64,000 nt of DNA, from positions 3,691,660-3,755,659 of the forward strand of contig ML680053.1 of NCBI GenBank assembly GCA_007922225.1, written 5' to 3'. Source of the stretch: Emydura subglobosa. Lineage: Eukaryota; Chordata; Testudines; Chelidae. A program made the translations under genes and the position numbers. The notes beneath the pieces were generated by a model, which worked only from the letters and a program-made list of their open reading frames with translations, was not told the DNA's origin and did not search any database. The stretch's first letter is position 1; every line of letters begins with the position of its first letter. Below are positions 42,526 through 52,900 of the stretch, piece after piece.

Positions 42526-43909
42526 TGTAATGCAAAAGATAAATTATTATCCATCTCACCCTTTAGAGCCAGGCACTGGCAGTGCACAGAAATTGCTGTG
42601 TCCTGGTCTGACGGGGAAATGAGGAATCGTATATAATTTTTTAAGTTCCTTTTGTAAGAAGGTAAGAAGAGATGCCAGTGTGCTTTTCTTTAATTCATCT
42701 CGCATATACAATGTCTGCTTTAACTCCCTGAAACACTGAAAAAATCATAAGAAAAATATCATACAAATAGTTGAGACAAATATAAAAATTGTGGTGAATG
42801 CTTGGGTGTTGGCATACCGTAGTCTCAGTTGCAGCTGATAGCAGGCCACAGAGAGCCTGACAAAAGGCTCAGTCACCTGTGTGACAACATGTCCTCAGGT
42901 ACAATTGACAGTGTCTGGCTATACCTATGCACAGTACTTCTTGTATCTGATGTTCTTTGCATGTGTCAAGAAGGTTGATCAGCACCTGTCTTTAAAGAAC
43001 CCTGTAGCTTTATTGAACCCTGCACGCGGCCCCGGACCACAACACCAAATATTTGACCCTGTGCTCGCAGCTGTGGCTTGCAAAGCCTTGCTCCTAGGGG
43101 GGTTGCCTGAGTCACTTAAGGTACATGCACCCTTCCAAGACAAAAAATCCCTCAGCAGCAAGCCTCAGAACCCAGTCACCTGACTTGGGCTCATGCTATG
43201 AGGATAAAAATAGCAATGCAGGTGATCCCACTCGGCCTTGACCCTGGACTCTGAGAGGTCCACCCCCGCCAGGTTTCAGAGCCCAGCCCCCAGCCTGAGT
43301 GGGAACAAGCCAGTTGATAGGGCTGCGGAGTTTCTTTTCTCAGGTAGATGTACCCTCTAGCCCATAGCCTCAGAGGTATTTAGGTTCCTGATTTCAATCA
43401 GAGGTTTGGTGCCTAATTTCCATTGAGGAACTGGGCCTAAAGCACTTTTGAAAACCCCACTCTGTGTTCTCTGGGACAGAGGGAAGTGGTAGAGACCTTT
43501 TAGGGGCACCAGAGGGTCCAATTATGGTTACGATTGAATGTTACTAGAGAGGAAAACATTATGTAGATTTAAAAGGTTAAAATGAACTGTGACACAAGGG
43601 ATGGTGTCAATTACACAGGGTTCTGGAACTGTCACTCATTTACATTGATCCTACACCATAGTAATGACTTCAGATGAGATGCTCCTGATTTACACTGGTG
43701 CAAGAAAGAGAATTGGGCTAATTGAGCTGATCAGGGATCTGATGTAAATGCCAACGCAATGTAACGTGCACTGATTTGTATGCAAAATGAGCATACTTTA
43801 CACTGGGCTGAATTCTGTAAGGACCAAATTCACCTCTAAAGTCAAAGGGAGCTGCCCCTGATTCCATTGGGGATGAGCTGAGCCTGTGACCTGTGTGGGA
43901 TGGTGCAGA
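42526..43909. other. Unclassified DNA with MITE-like scraps
   Basis: No gene recognised. Single MITE-like phrases occur at about 43,374-43,470 (gtatttaggttcctgatttc, then aactgggcctaaagcac) and about 43,680-43,710 (gctcctgatttacactggtg). Confidence 0.4.
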
Positions 43910-44195
43910 CCTAGGGTTTGTCTATTTAAAAACCGGAACCAAAATAAATCAGTTTCAATTTACATCTTTTTAGTTATTTCAGTGAATGTCTGTGGGGATG
44001 CTTCTGTTTCAAAATAAAAGTGTCCTTTTTTGATTTCACAGGTTGATAAAAATAATTTTAAGTAATATCGATATTGGATGCTCTTATTCCAAAATCAGAA
44101 GGTGCATGCACAGATTTGCACGGAAATAACTAAAAGAGTGAAATCACAACTGTTTTAGTTAGCTCGACTTCAGTTTGTTTGTAGACCGGTCCACA
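43910..44195. mobile_element. Possible MITE with weak terminal repeats
   Basis: The left end ctagggtttgtctatttaaa and the right end tgtttgtagaccggtcc have weakly complementary 'gg.ttgtctat' and 'gtagac.ggtcc' ends. The interior is AT-rich with mirrored 'gttatttca' and 'gaaataac' phrases. Low confidence. Confidence 0.3.
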
Positions 44196-44208
44196 GTTTA
44201 CAGTAAAG

Positions 44209-44268
44209 GGCCTCAATCCACAAAGATATTCTGAAATCGGAGCCTGAATACCTTTGTGGATCTGGGCC
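44209..44268. mobile_element. Palindromic MITE, 60 bp
   Basis: ggcctcaatccacaaag at 44,209-44,225 faces ctttgtggatctgggcc at 44,252-44,268 (15 of 17 paired). A minimal foldback element. Confidence 0.65.
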
Positions 44269-44501
44269 AGGGAGCCTATTTTATCTTGCACCCTCTGTTA
44301 TATTATTTTCCTGTTGTGCGCACATCTTCCAGCCCCGGGGTTATGATGACATTTTTATTCATACTTACCAAATTATTGTAGTTTATGCTACTGTTACTCT
44401 ACTAAAATGCCCGTTTATGCCCCATTTCTTTAGCAGTTTACCCCACCATTCATGACGTCACTGGATTTGACGTAGAGATTTTCTGCAGGAGTTGCACCCA
44501 C

Positions 44502-44990
44502 TTGTTCCAGGCTGGTGAAACAGTCCTGGAGATGCTTTCCAGTAAAAACGAGAGTGAGCAGATGCTGGGATTCTTAGACAAAATCAAGATCTCAATAGAA
44601 AGTTTGAAAAAGAAAAAGGTGCCAGGAAGGGCCAACGTAAGCACAGGGCTGCCGCAAGCATGCGAGGAACATATAGTGAGGGTGATACATAAGCTATTCA
44701 ATAAGATTAACAAACAAAAGCAAGCGCCGAGCAAATTGGGGGGAGTGATAATAGTACCAATCTGTTAAAAAAAAAAAAAAAAAAAAAGGGAGACGAGTGA
44801 GTGAAAGAACCAGAGAGGGATCAGCTTGTTGAGCATGCTGGGGAAAGCATTCACCAAGATGTTGCAGAGGAGAATGAAGAGGTACATGGAAACAGCACTT
44901 GCAGAGGAATAGGCTGGATTCAGGTCAGGATGAAGTACAATAGGTCAGCTATTTGTGATAAGACGGCTACTGGAGAATGCAACTGATCCT
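44502..44990 (+). pseudogene. Reverse transcriptase N-terminal remnant
   Basis: The first frame (MFQAGETVLEMLSSKN to GGVIIVPIC) encodes the region before and at RT block 0/1 ('KA.GpdgI..E.i.A.Ge', 'W..a.ivPi.KKKDk'). It runs into a 21-A homopolymer at 44,767-44,787, where the usual Lys-rich 'iFKKKdk' codons lie. The poly(A) probably grew by slippage from those codons. After it, NQRGISLLSMLGKAFTKML and LAEE*AGFRSG mark RT block 2, with two stops. A frameshift precedes the next part. Confidence 0.7.
44767..44787. repeat. A21 homopolymer inside the retrotransposon ORF
   Basis: Twenty-one consecutive A bases, inside rather than at the end of the element. They coincide with a Lys-rich codon stretch of the reverse transcriptase. 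Confidence 0.9.
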
Positions 44991-45065
44991 TCTACAACAA
45001 CTTTACAGACTTCAAACCGGCTTTGGATAGCATCTGGCAGAAAGGGCTATAGCAAGTTTTGAGTA

Positions 45066-46010
45066 ATGTATGGCATCCATGAGAAATGGATCCAACTGTT
45101 AGAAAACATGTACAGCAAGTCAAGGAGTGTGGTGAGAGTAGACAGGATGACTGTAGAAGTGAGACAAGGATGCACGTTATCATCAGATTTGTTCATTTTA
45201 GTGCCAGGAGCATCAAAGGCTGCAGCACTGAGAGATGAAATAGGAGTCATCATGCTATGTGGGAGGATAGTGAATAACCTTCGATTCACAGACGCTATTG
45301 ACCTCATGACACTGACCAAGGAGGATCTACAGAGAATAACTGATGAGGTAGACTGGGAAAGCAGAAAATTCAGACTGAAGATCAGCACAGAGAAGATAAA
45401 AATTATGTCAATTGGGAGACAATAGGAAGAGATAAAGATCAAAGTCAGAGACAAAAATCTAGGACAAGTTAAACAATTTTTGTATTCTGGAGTACTAGTC
45501 TTGAAGAATGGGAAATATGAAGACGACATAAAAAGAAGAATCAGATGAGCTACTATTGTGTTCAGAAAAATCTGCAAGAGCTGGAAGGCAAAAGACATTT
45601 TGATAGAATCAAAGATCAGCATATCTGATACAACAGTCATGCCGATACCGCTGTGTGGGTCGGAACGTTGGTTTATTGGGAAGCCGGTGAACCGAAGGTA
45701 TTGACTGAAGGAATGAGCTGGCTGAGAGGAGTGCTGAGAATTTCAGGACTACAGAAAATTAAAAAATGAAGTGACAAGAAAATGGGAAGGGCAAGAAATA
45801 ACTGTCTCAGAAAATTCATGACCAATGACTGCAATGGCTTAGATATATGTCAAGAAGTGATCCAGAAAGGATACCGTGTACGGCAATGCATGCAGAGAGC
45901 AAAGAGCTGGAAATAGAGGCAGACTGCTGGATAGACACCATTACAAATGGCACAGAACAAAAAGATCTAAAGATGACTAAAGCCACGATGCTGATTCAGG
46001 ACAAAAAGTG
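45066..46010 (+). pseudogene. Reverse transcriptase and C-terminal remnant
   Basis: A 119-codon open frame holds the palm: HEKWIQLLENMYSKS, then VRVDRMTVEVRQGC with the 'RQGC.LSp.LF' motif (second P reads D), then NNLRFTDAIDLMTLT. The catalytic box normally reads F/Y-A-D-D; here it reads FTDA, so the second aspartate is lost. LKISTEKIKIMSIGR is the conserved 'gLkis..KTk.m' block. Downstream, after a stop, short frames carry the C-terminal region (KNGKYEDDIKRR, FRKICKSWKAKD). Stops, frameshifts and the missing Asp make it non-functional. Confidence 0.8.
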
Positions 46011-46057
46011 ATGAAAAGACGTCATTCAGCCCCGTTGTCACTGCTGAGCTGATAGGT

Positions 46058-46275
46058 TTAGAGATTCTGCGGCCAGAAGGTATCACTGGGATCAACTAGT
46101 CTGATCTTCTGTGTAACACAGGCCAGAGAATTTCCCCCAAATAATTCCTAGGGCAGATCCTTCTGAAAAACAGCCCATCTTAATTTGAAAATTGTCAGTG
46201 ACGGAGAACCCACCACAGCCTTGAATGGTTAATTGCTCTCACTGTTAAAAATTTACACCTTATTTTCAGCTGATG
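46058..46275 (-). mobile_element. CR1 LINE 3' end, reverse strand
   Basis: tttagagattctgcggccag, then aaggtatcactgggatcaac, tagtctgatcttctgtgtaa, cacaggccagagaatttccc, tcagtgacggagaacccacc and gttaaaaatttacacctta. The antisense of the CR1 3' UTR, second tail type. Confidence 0.9.
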
Positions 46276-46641
46276 GACAGGAATCAAAGAGGAAGAAGCC
46301 GGGCTGAACTTTGCCTGAAGAAAAGATGCTCATTTTCTCTAGTATGCAGTGTGAATATATTCACTTCGCTTCAAGTGAAAACGGAGAGAGGTCCAGATAG
46401 GAACCAGCTGCAAAGTTCAGGTGTGAATCCACATTCCTCAAAGTTCTGCCCTGAGATTTTAGCTTTGATCGATTGACCTATCTCTCATTTAAATCTACAA
46501 ATCTTTCATTCATATTATTTTCTACATTGTTTTTATCTCACAGAAATAATTTTTCTTTTAGTACTAGTCTTTAATGAACAGGAAAGCATTTCAGACCCCA
46601 ACTCAAGGAAACAGAGGAGACTTTAAGTCCCCATTTCAGTT
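46276..46641. other. Unclassified DNA
   Basis: Nothing recognised. Confidence 0.45.
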
Positions 46642-46682
46642 CCCACTGAAGTCAATAGGAGTCTCCCATTGACTTCAATGGG
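46642..46682. repeat. Foldback, 41 bp (MITE core)
   Basis: cccactgaagtcaatagga faces tcccattgacttcaatggg across a 2-3-base centre, with two mismatches. The 'gaagtcaatggga' arm is the common core of palindromic amniote MITEs. Confidence 0.65.
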
Positions 46683-46794
46683 CCTTAAATAAGGATGAAG
46701 CCTTAAATAAGGCCGGGGAGAGAATGGAGTGTCAGTGTAATAAGCGTGGAGTCAGCAATTAGACACTGAGAAATGGAGACCCGGGTCCTATTCC

Positions 46795-47015
46795 CAGCTC
46801 TACCACGGACCTGCTGTGTGACCTTGGGCATGAAATCACTTCATCTCTCTTTGCCTCTTATTTTTTTCCTCCCACCTTGTTGTCTGTTCTGTCTACTTAG
46901 ATTGTAAGCTCTTCAGGTCCGGAATGGTCTCTTATGATGTATTTGTTCATTACCTAGCCCAATGGGGGCCCCCGATCTCAATTGTGGCCTCTAGACCCTG
47001 CCATAAAATAATACT
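46795..47015 (+). repeat. MIR with tail, plus strand
   Basis: agctctaccacggacctgct, then gtgtgaccttgggcatgaaa, tcacttcatctctctttgcc, cttagattgtaagctcttca, tacctagcccaatgggggcc and aattgtggcctctagaccc, then an ataaaataatac tail. Near full length. Confidence 0.9.
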
Positions 47016-47639
47016 AATGTAATGTGAGAGCTGGAGCGTCCGTGTCTTGGCACAGCAGATTACTGGAGGCTTCGCGTTAAGGGCTAGGAGTGCATTAAAA
47101 ATGGCAGCTCTTTCCCGGCTGGGGAAATAGGGTCGATCTCCCCTTCTACTCTTGGATGTGTGCACATATACTTTCTCTGCTAAGAATTTGAATGCTCCCC
47201 TCAGGGCTGCCTTCAGGTCAGCGCGTAATTAGTTTCCTGGCAGATATTTTTATGCATATGGTGCATCATCTTGATGGTGTAGTGAGAGTTGTTCCGTTAC
47301 ACTGGAGGTGATTTGTGAACCGGATTCTCAGCTAGGATTGTCCTAGGTTTGTCACGGGTTTGCTGCTTACAACTGTGGGTGGCTCTTCCTTTTTTTGTTT
47401 TTGTTCCAGACAGTCACACAGACAAAACTCCTATTCCGGGCCCATTGACTACAGCAGGGCTGACGGCTCAGGTACTTCGAAAGGGAAAATGGGGTTAATC
47501 TTGTTCTTCCCACAAATGTGTGTGTGCACAAAGAGAAGCTAGGCGCCTTGACAGCTGATATACAGTGGGCCTGGTTTAACAGCCCTGCCTGGACAAACCA
47601 GCACAGTGCAATGGTGAAAGCACAGATCTGGGCAAGCAC
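47016..47639. other. Unclassified DNA
   Basis: No gene recognised. Confidence 0.45.
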
Positions 47640-48110
47640 CGGCCATTAGAATTTCTTAGCTTGCAAACTCTAGGGCAGGGATTCTCAAACTCTTTTTCCT
47701 GGGACCCCCCCCTTTGAAAATATTTCAGGCTTTGATGATCCCCCCCCCCTCCCAAGAGTGACAACCCCCACCCCATGCCATGCCCCCCTCCCCCTCCAGT
47801 GCCATGCCACCCTTACTTCTGCGCTGCTGCTGGGGGCGGCGCTGCCTTCAGAGCACCTGGCCGGCAGCCGCTGCCCTCCAGCCACCCAGGTCTGAAGGGC
47901 TCTGGCTGTCAGCCATTCATGGGGCTGACAGCCGCAGTCCCGGCATGTACAGTGGCTGACAGCTCGCGACACCCCCCCCGCCACAATAACCTGACGATCC
48001 CTTGAGGGGTCCTGACCGCCCCAGTTGGAGAACCCCTGCTCTAGGGGGTACGGAGTGCGTCTTTGCGTGCCTTTATGCAGCACCTAGCGCTTCCCGTGAG
48101 CAACAATGCA
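47640..48110 (+). repeat. MIR/L2-type tail split by a hAT element
   Basis: The left part (tagcttgcaaactctaggg) and the right part (ggtacggagtgcgtctttgc, then tatgcagcacctagcgcttc) join across the hAT insertion into a normal tail phrase ('ttgtaaactctaggggcagggact'). Hence the tail is older than the hAT insertion. Confidence 0.7.
47676..48038. mobile_element. Non-autonomous hAT element, 363 bp
   Basis: Left end cagggattctcaaactcttt; right end agttggagaacccctg, complementary with a few mismatches. Subterminal 'cctgggacccccc' faces 'ggggtcctgaccgcccc'. Flanked by a perfect 8-bp target duplication ctctaggg at 47,668-47,675 and 48,039-48,046. The interior is GC-rich (47,770-47,960) with chance open frames and no transposase. 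Confidence 0.9.
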
Positions 48111-48294
48111 CCTGGGAGTTAGAAGCAACGTCCACCTTTAAATGTGGCTCCTGAGGAGGTGAAGGCGTCTCAGCGTGGAGTGTGTGTGTGGTGTGTCTGT
48201 TTTATGAATGAAGACCCTGCTGAATACATAGGGCTGAACTGCAAGCTGAGGGCAAAGCTGGAGAGGTTGGCTTAGCAACTGAAGTCTCTGACCT

Positions 48295-48345
48295 GGGGTC
48301 ACCTGATCCTGACTGGGGCTTCTGGCGCTGCTGAGACACAAATCA
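48295..48345 (+). repeat. MIR/L2-type tail scrap
   Basis: ggtcacctgatcctgactgg, then ggcttctggcgctgctgaga and cacaaatc. Close to the end of the tail at 3240-3285. Confidence 0.5.
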
Positions 48346-48394
48346 GAATGATCACAAATGACAGAAGCAGATCATACACGGTAAGGGAAAATCT

Positions 48395-48475
48395 TGAAGG
48401 GGAAGGATGTGGAATGGAGAGGACTAGATGACCTCACAGGTCTTTTTCTTCACTAAATTCTGTAACTGTAAAAGC
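48395..48475 (+). mobile_element. CR1 3' end scrap
   Basis: ggatgtggaatggagaggac, then tagatgacctcacaggtctt and actaaattctgtaactgta. A short diverged CR1 3' end. Confidence 0.55.
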
Positions 48476-50041
48476 TGTTGGACCGATCCTACAAATGTGT
48501 CCGGGAAGAGCGGTTTGTTTGTTTGTGTTTGTCCCTCAATGGGAGGTCTCTGCACGTGAAGGTCTTGCAGGGGGTTGGACTGTGAATATCTCCAGGGCAG
48601 GTGTCTCGGCTTTGGAGGGCCAAGTGCAATTAAGTTTCCTTTGCACCTAATATAAGCTTAGAAGTGTTGGCTGGGACTTCTCTCTGCCATTTGACCCCCT
48701 TCTTTCACATTAAATCCCCCTTCCCCCTTATTTCCTTATTCTCCTCCTTAGGCAGAAGTATATCAGTTTCACATCAGGCCCGGGCAGATCCAAATAACTT
48801 TCTTTCACTGCCTGATTTAGAGTGCAAGGTAACGGATCATTACATCCTTGGAACAGAACCGTCTGTTGTTCTCACACATCCATCCGAACGTCCCTCCCTC
48901 CCGCCCCCCCGAAGACCTTTGAAGAAGCCCGCTGGCATGTGTGGAATGGATTGGCTCAGACTGCACAGAGAAAAGGGAGAGTCATCTTACAGCGTTGGGG
49001 CCCGCCGGGGCAGTTTGTTGATCAGTCAGTATATCACTCCACATGGACCGCAACATGACAACCCCATCATAATATTTGTGAGGAATCGCTTCCTCGGCAT
49101 CTTCTGTTACACTAACATCAACGCTTTACAGTTGCACGGGGAGTGCTGGGGTTATGTGTTGCTAGCTATAGGTCACAAAACATAACAATCTGAATTCCTT
49201 TTTTTTCATTAAAACATAACGTATGGCGAGCAGACCGTTTCATTACAGCGGGGGCTTTGGAAGGGAGAAATACTACCACCTTGAAACAGATGGATTGGCG
49301 TTGCCAGGACTCTGCTCACTGAGGCCTTGATGTCGTTATAATACAAGGGCTCAGGTTTATTCATCTTTGAAAGCCATTCCTGGCTAATAGATCTCACTCG
49401 GTATGGGGCTGAGAGACCATCCCCTGACTCCTGTTGATTTCAATGGAAGAGGAGGGTATTCAGTTTCACAACTGAGCCGATAGTTCTTATCATTTCTATA
49501 TAGGCTTGGCAGACTTGGATTTATGTTTTTATTTATTTATTTCCAATTTTGGTGGACAATCGTTGGTGTTTATTTTTAAGCATTTTTTATTTTAATCCCT
49601 TTCAGTGGTCTGCAGTTGTGCAAAATTATGGGTTTTAAGCTATCGATTTTAATTTTCACGGTGGGGGGAGGGTCAGGCAATAATTATTTAATGGCCGTAA
49701 AAGTTGAGATTCAAAAAGCGGAATCTCTGTAACTGTTAAAACGCAAATTGTCAACGTCACATGTCCAAATGCATGACGTTAATAGCCTTTAATCAAACTC
49801 TAATAAGTTCTCAAGCAGCATTTTTCTTATCTTGCCTAGCTGTAAACTGTGGTTATTATTGATGGAAATATTATTTCGTTGGTTTGCATGCGTATGATGA
49901 AATCAACACTTGGCAACAAAATTCTAATCCTTCCTCATCTTCTTGTGTAGCCCTCAACACCCTGGTATTTAAGCGCCTCACCGTCTTTCTTAGCTCTGAC
50001 TCTCACAATGCCCGTGGAAGGCAAGGGGTGGTAATGGAGTC
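48476..50041. other. Unclassified DNA
   Basis: A 173-codon open frame (48,664-49,185) lacks recognisable domains or a plausible exon structure, so it is not called a gene. The rest (49,200-50,041) is AT-rich and featureless to me. Confidence 0.45.
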
Positions 50042-50758
50042 TGACAGAGTCCCCCAGGAACCGTGCTCTGGAACCGCTCCGGACACAGCCAGTCAGGACT
50101 CTTAGTACTTCAGTGTCTGCCCCCTCGAGTCTTCACACACCAGTGCAGCTGCCTCCTGATTCTGGCCTCAGAGAGTTCAGCACCCCTGCTCCGCCAGAAC
50201 TCCACTGTGGACCCCCCTGGATGGGACCCTGCGGAGTTCTACCATGCCCCCAAAGGGGCCATGCACCCCGCCTAGCAGTCAGAAGCGATTCACAGCCAGT
50301 GTGGAAGTCAGAAGGGTTTATTAGAGCTCAGGATCATAGAAAAGACTTTGTTAGCTGCTTAATTAGGAGTTACAGCAGCAATCACCTGGGGAGTTTCAAA
50401 GCCCCACTCTTGGGCCCTACAACCCCGACCCTTCACAGGGGACTGGGCTCTTCCAGCCCATGTCCCCCCCACCTCCAGAGCCGTCCCTTTGCCCTTCCCA
50501 AGTCTCCTTCCCAGGCAGGTGGCCACTCTCTTGGATTCCACCTGCCACAGCCTGTTGCAACTGGTTGGGCCAGGGCAGTCGGTCCTGGCTAGATCTGCGT
50601 ACGTGTGGCTGGGAAAGGCCCATCTGCCCTCTAGTGGTCTCTGCAATGATCACACACCCCGGTCCCATCACCAAAATATATAAGTAATATATGGGGGAAG
50701 CTGAGGCGCACACAGAGCACTCACAGATAACCCCAAAGAATATCTTCTCTTCGTCACA
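50042..50758 (-). mobile_element. LTR-retrotransposon/ERV solo LTR, reverse strand
   Basis: On the minus strand the block begins TGTGACGAAGAG at 50,758 and ends near gggggactctgtca at 50,042, giving TG...CA borders over 717 bp. A poly(A) signal (ctctaataaaccc; plus tttatt at 50,317-50,322) sits about 60% along, with a U5-like tail behind it. No internal coding sequence is attached, so a solo LTR is most likely. I recognise the start and end phrases as a turtle LTR from memory. No exact target duplication was found (gagtc left, gggag right). Confidence 0.65.
50317..50322 (-). promoter_or_regulatory. Poly(A) signal of the reverse-strand LTR
   Basis: aataaa on the LTR strand inside ctctaataaaccc, at the expected R-region position. 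Confidence 0.5.
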
Positions 50759-51784
50759 GGGAGCCACTGGAAGAGGAAAGGAGTGATCTGCACTATGAAA
50801 ACATGAGAGAACCCCTGCTTTTATATACAGAAATCTTTTTCCACACATCTTGATTAAAGACCCTACACAGGCTGAGCTCAACTCTATTGCATGGAGAAGT
50901 AGCCTCTACCACCCTAAATTAAACGAATGCCAAAGGGTAGGGCTCAAAAAGTTCTGGGAATGATGGTGAGGAATCCGTCCGTCATAATTTCAAGAGACCA
51001 TCATGTAGTTTGAAAAACAGATGCTCCTTATGTTCTAACTGCTTAAATAATTCACTCTGGTCCGTTCACTTAGGCCCTGATTCTCCACCCATTGAGGTTG
51101 ACGGGAGTTTTACCCTTGACTTCCGTAGTAGGTAGGTAGACCAACGGTGAGATCTTTTGAAAATTCCACCCTTAAAAAATATTCACCAGCCGTACCTGTT
51201 GTTGCTTATTCTCAGGACTGCTGCGTCTAATGTATATTGGAATTACCATGGTGTTTCTAGCATCCGTCCTTTGTAGAATTATATGGCAACTAAAGGCTTG
51301 ATTCAACGCCCGTCAGTCAATGGGACTCTCCTTTCAGGTGAACAGGCTTCAGATCGGACCCCGTAGTGTTAAAAATGTGCATGCTTGACCGTCACCTTTG
51401 CATCTTTGGATGAGAGATGGAACCAAAGTACTTCCCCTTTGTGGCCAGTACGGCTCTCGTGGTGTTTCTCAGAAGAGTTGCGGGTGGCGTTATACTGTGT
51501 CGCTAACAATGGCACTTAACACTGTGGCGATGTGAGTTATAGAAAGATATAAATAGTCAGGTTAACCCCACTGTTTTACTGCTGGCGCCAGATTCTGGTA
51601 TTGGCAATTAATTTGCCTACCTCAATATCTCCTACAGTTTCAACTGCATATGCTATTACTTTCCACTTCCTGTCCTAAACTGCTGGGCTAACTGCCCGGC
51701 ACGTATATGAAGGGTTGTCAAGTGGAGCAAGGACAGAGCTAGGAAGCAGGCATTCCAGAACTCCACGGACTTGAGTGTGGATTC
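50759..51784. other. Unclassified DNA with MITE-like arms
   Basis: No gene recognised. Single MITE-like arms occur at 51,074-51,130 (ccctgattctccacccattg) and 51,292-51,362 (gcttgattcaacgcccgtca, then gtcaatgggactctcc). 51,659-51,688 is nearly identical to 18,811-18,840. Confidence 0.4.
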
Positions 51785-51960
51785 AGTTTACAAATGGGGA
51801 CAGTGACACTTCCCTCCCTCCCAAGGGTGGTGGGAGGATAGATTCGTTAATTGAGCCAAAAAGCAGAGCTCCTACTAGCCTTTCAGGTTTAATCTAGGAT
51901 TGAATTTGGCCCTGTGTTGATAAATGCTTTGTGATCCTCTGATGAAAGATGTTGTAGAAT
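51785..51960 (+). repeat. MIR 3' half, plus strand
   Basis: cagtttacaaatggggacag, then tgacacttccctccctccca, agggtggtgggaggatagat and tgataaatgctttgtgatcc follow the MIR segment after the core. Confidence 0.65.
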
Positions 51961-52169
51961 TATGACACGTTCTAGTTACCTGTTTTATTTAATGATTTAT
52001 CTCACACAGGATGCGCCAGCTAATCCTCCAGTAATACCAACATGGCCCCTGGTTCACTGCGGATCACACTTCCTTGGTATCGTTTCCTCACTTTAGTTCT
52101 TTCCTGCTTCCATTTTTCCTGTGCTCCATCTTTTAACTGATTGACACCTCTCATTTTGATCTTTTTCCT
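51961..52169. other. Unclassified DNA
   Basis: Nothing recognised. Confidence 0.4.
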
Positions 52170-52290
52170 CCTCCTCGTGGGACAGAAGGGACGGAAGTCA
52201 GGGCTCCGGGCTTCTACACCAAAATCTGTCACTGCCTCCTTTCAATAAATCACTTAACCTCAATTTCCTTCTCTGTCAAACAGAAAAGGC
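52170..52290 (+). repeat. MIR fragment, plus strand
   Basis: gggctccgggcttctacacc, then tctgtcactgcctcctttca, ataaatcacttaacctcaat and ttccttctctgtcaaacag. A diverged MIR 5' half and core. Confidence 0.6.
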
Positions 52291-52473
52291 TTAGCCCCTT
52301 CACATGAAGTTTAATGAAGGTTCTCATCACTGTTTGTGGGTGTATTGAGATATTTGGTGAAAGGGATTACAGAACTACTGAGTATTATTATTCTTTATTA
52401 TCCCCTCCACAGTGTGTGTATCCTAACCAATGTAGTGTGCCTAGTGTTCATATTGAAGGTCTAATATATGTTG

Positions 52474-52900
52474 TTATTGACTACATTCTTGGAAGGAGGA
52501 ATTGTTCACTTGTTTACACTTGACTTGACTATGCCTCTTTTTTACATGCAGAACATTGGGCCTGCACCACTGCCTTCCATCTTTGGTAGTCTCTTGCTTC
52601 TTCCTGTCAGTGTGATAGCTTAGATTGCTTTCAGTTCTGCTTCTGTTGCCTGTTTCCAAGTTGTCCTTGTTCTACCCTGCTGCCTCTTGCTCTGGGGATT
52701 CTAGTCCAACACCTGTCTTGTCATGTTGTTTGGTTCTTTCTGCCGTGTGTGTTCCATAATTTCCTATATTATCAGTTTCTGTTTCATTGTCCTCAAAAGT
52801 TCTTCATTTGGGATTTTTTTTCTGGCCATCTGATATTGAGGATTTTTCTAAGGCAGCTATTTATAAAAACTTGAAGTTTCAAGAGTAAGCTTTTGATAAA
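52474..52900 (-). pseudogene. Reverse-transcriptase ORF C-terminal remnant
   Basis: Short frames carry KIPNEELLRTMKQK, then NMTRQVLD*NPQSKRQ and KAI*AITLTGRSKR. They match the C-terminal domain of such elements ('isN.eLw..t.q.pi...i..R.w.wiGH.lR', 'aL.wnPqG.r.rGRP..tWrr'). The GRP-like block is decayed. The last frame ends in VNNSSFQECSQ. Its complement on the plus strand is the sequence shared with 58,851-58,930. Confidence 0.7.

Larger units (their letters stand above)
44440..46040 (+). mobile_element. Non-LTR retrotransposon remnant (RTE-like), plus strand
   Basis: A 5'-truncated copy covering part of the reverse transcriptase and the C-terminal domain. The coding order from left to right is: pre-RT segment with KKKKVPGRANVST then QACEEHIVRVIHKL; a homopolymer; ISLLSMLGKAFTKML; MYGIHEKWIQLLENMYSKS; EVRQGCTLSSDLFIL; the altered catalytic box; LKISTEKIKIMSIGR; and the C-terminal GKYEDDIKRR, VFRKICKSWKAKDI and degenerate 'yGSErW'. 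The right boundary is at about 46,040, next to a reverse CR1 copy. It differs from the element at 52.4-58.9 kb. I call it RTE-like by general pattern; the exact clade needs a tree. Confidence 0.75.

Noticed and set aside
44788..46040. Poly(A) at 44,767 as the 3' end of a LINE
   Set aside because: Reverse-transcriptase coding blocks continue on the same strand after the run, so it is internal.
48664..49185. 173-codon open frame as a gene
   Set aside because: No recognisable domain, no supporting neighbours or splice context; length is within chance for a 64-kb window scanned in six frames.
50042..50758. Exact 4-6-bp target duplication for the solo LTR
   Set aside because: The flanks gagtc and gggag do not match; ggag occurs on both sides but offset from the TG/CA borders, so no duplication is claimed.
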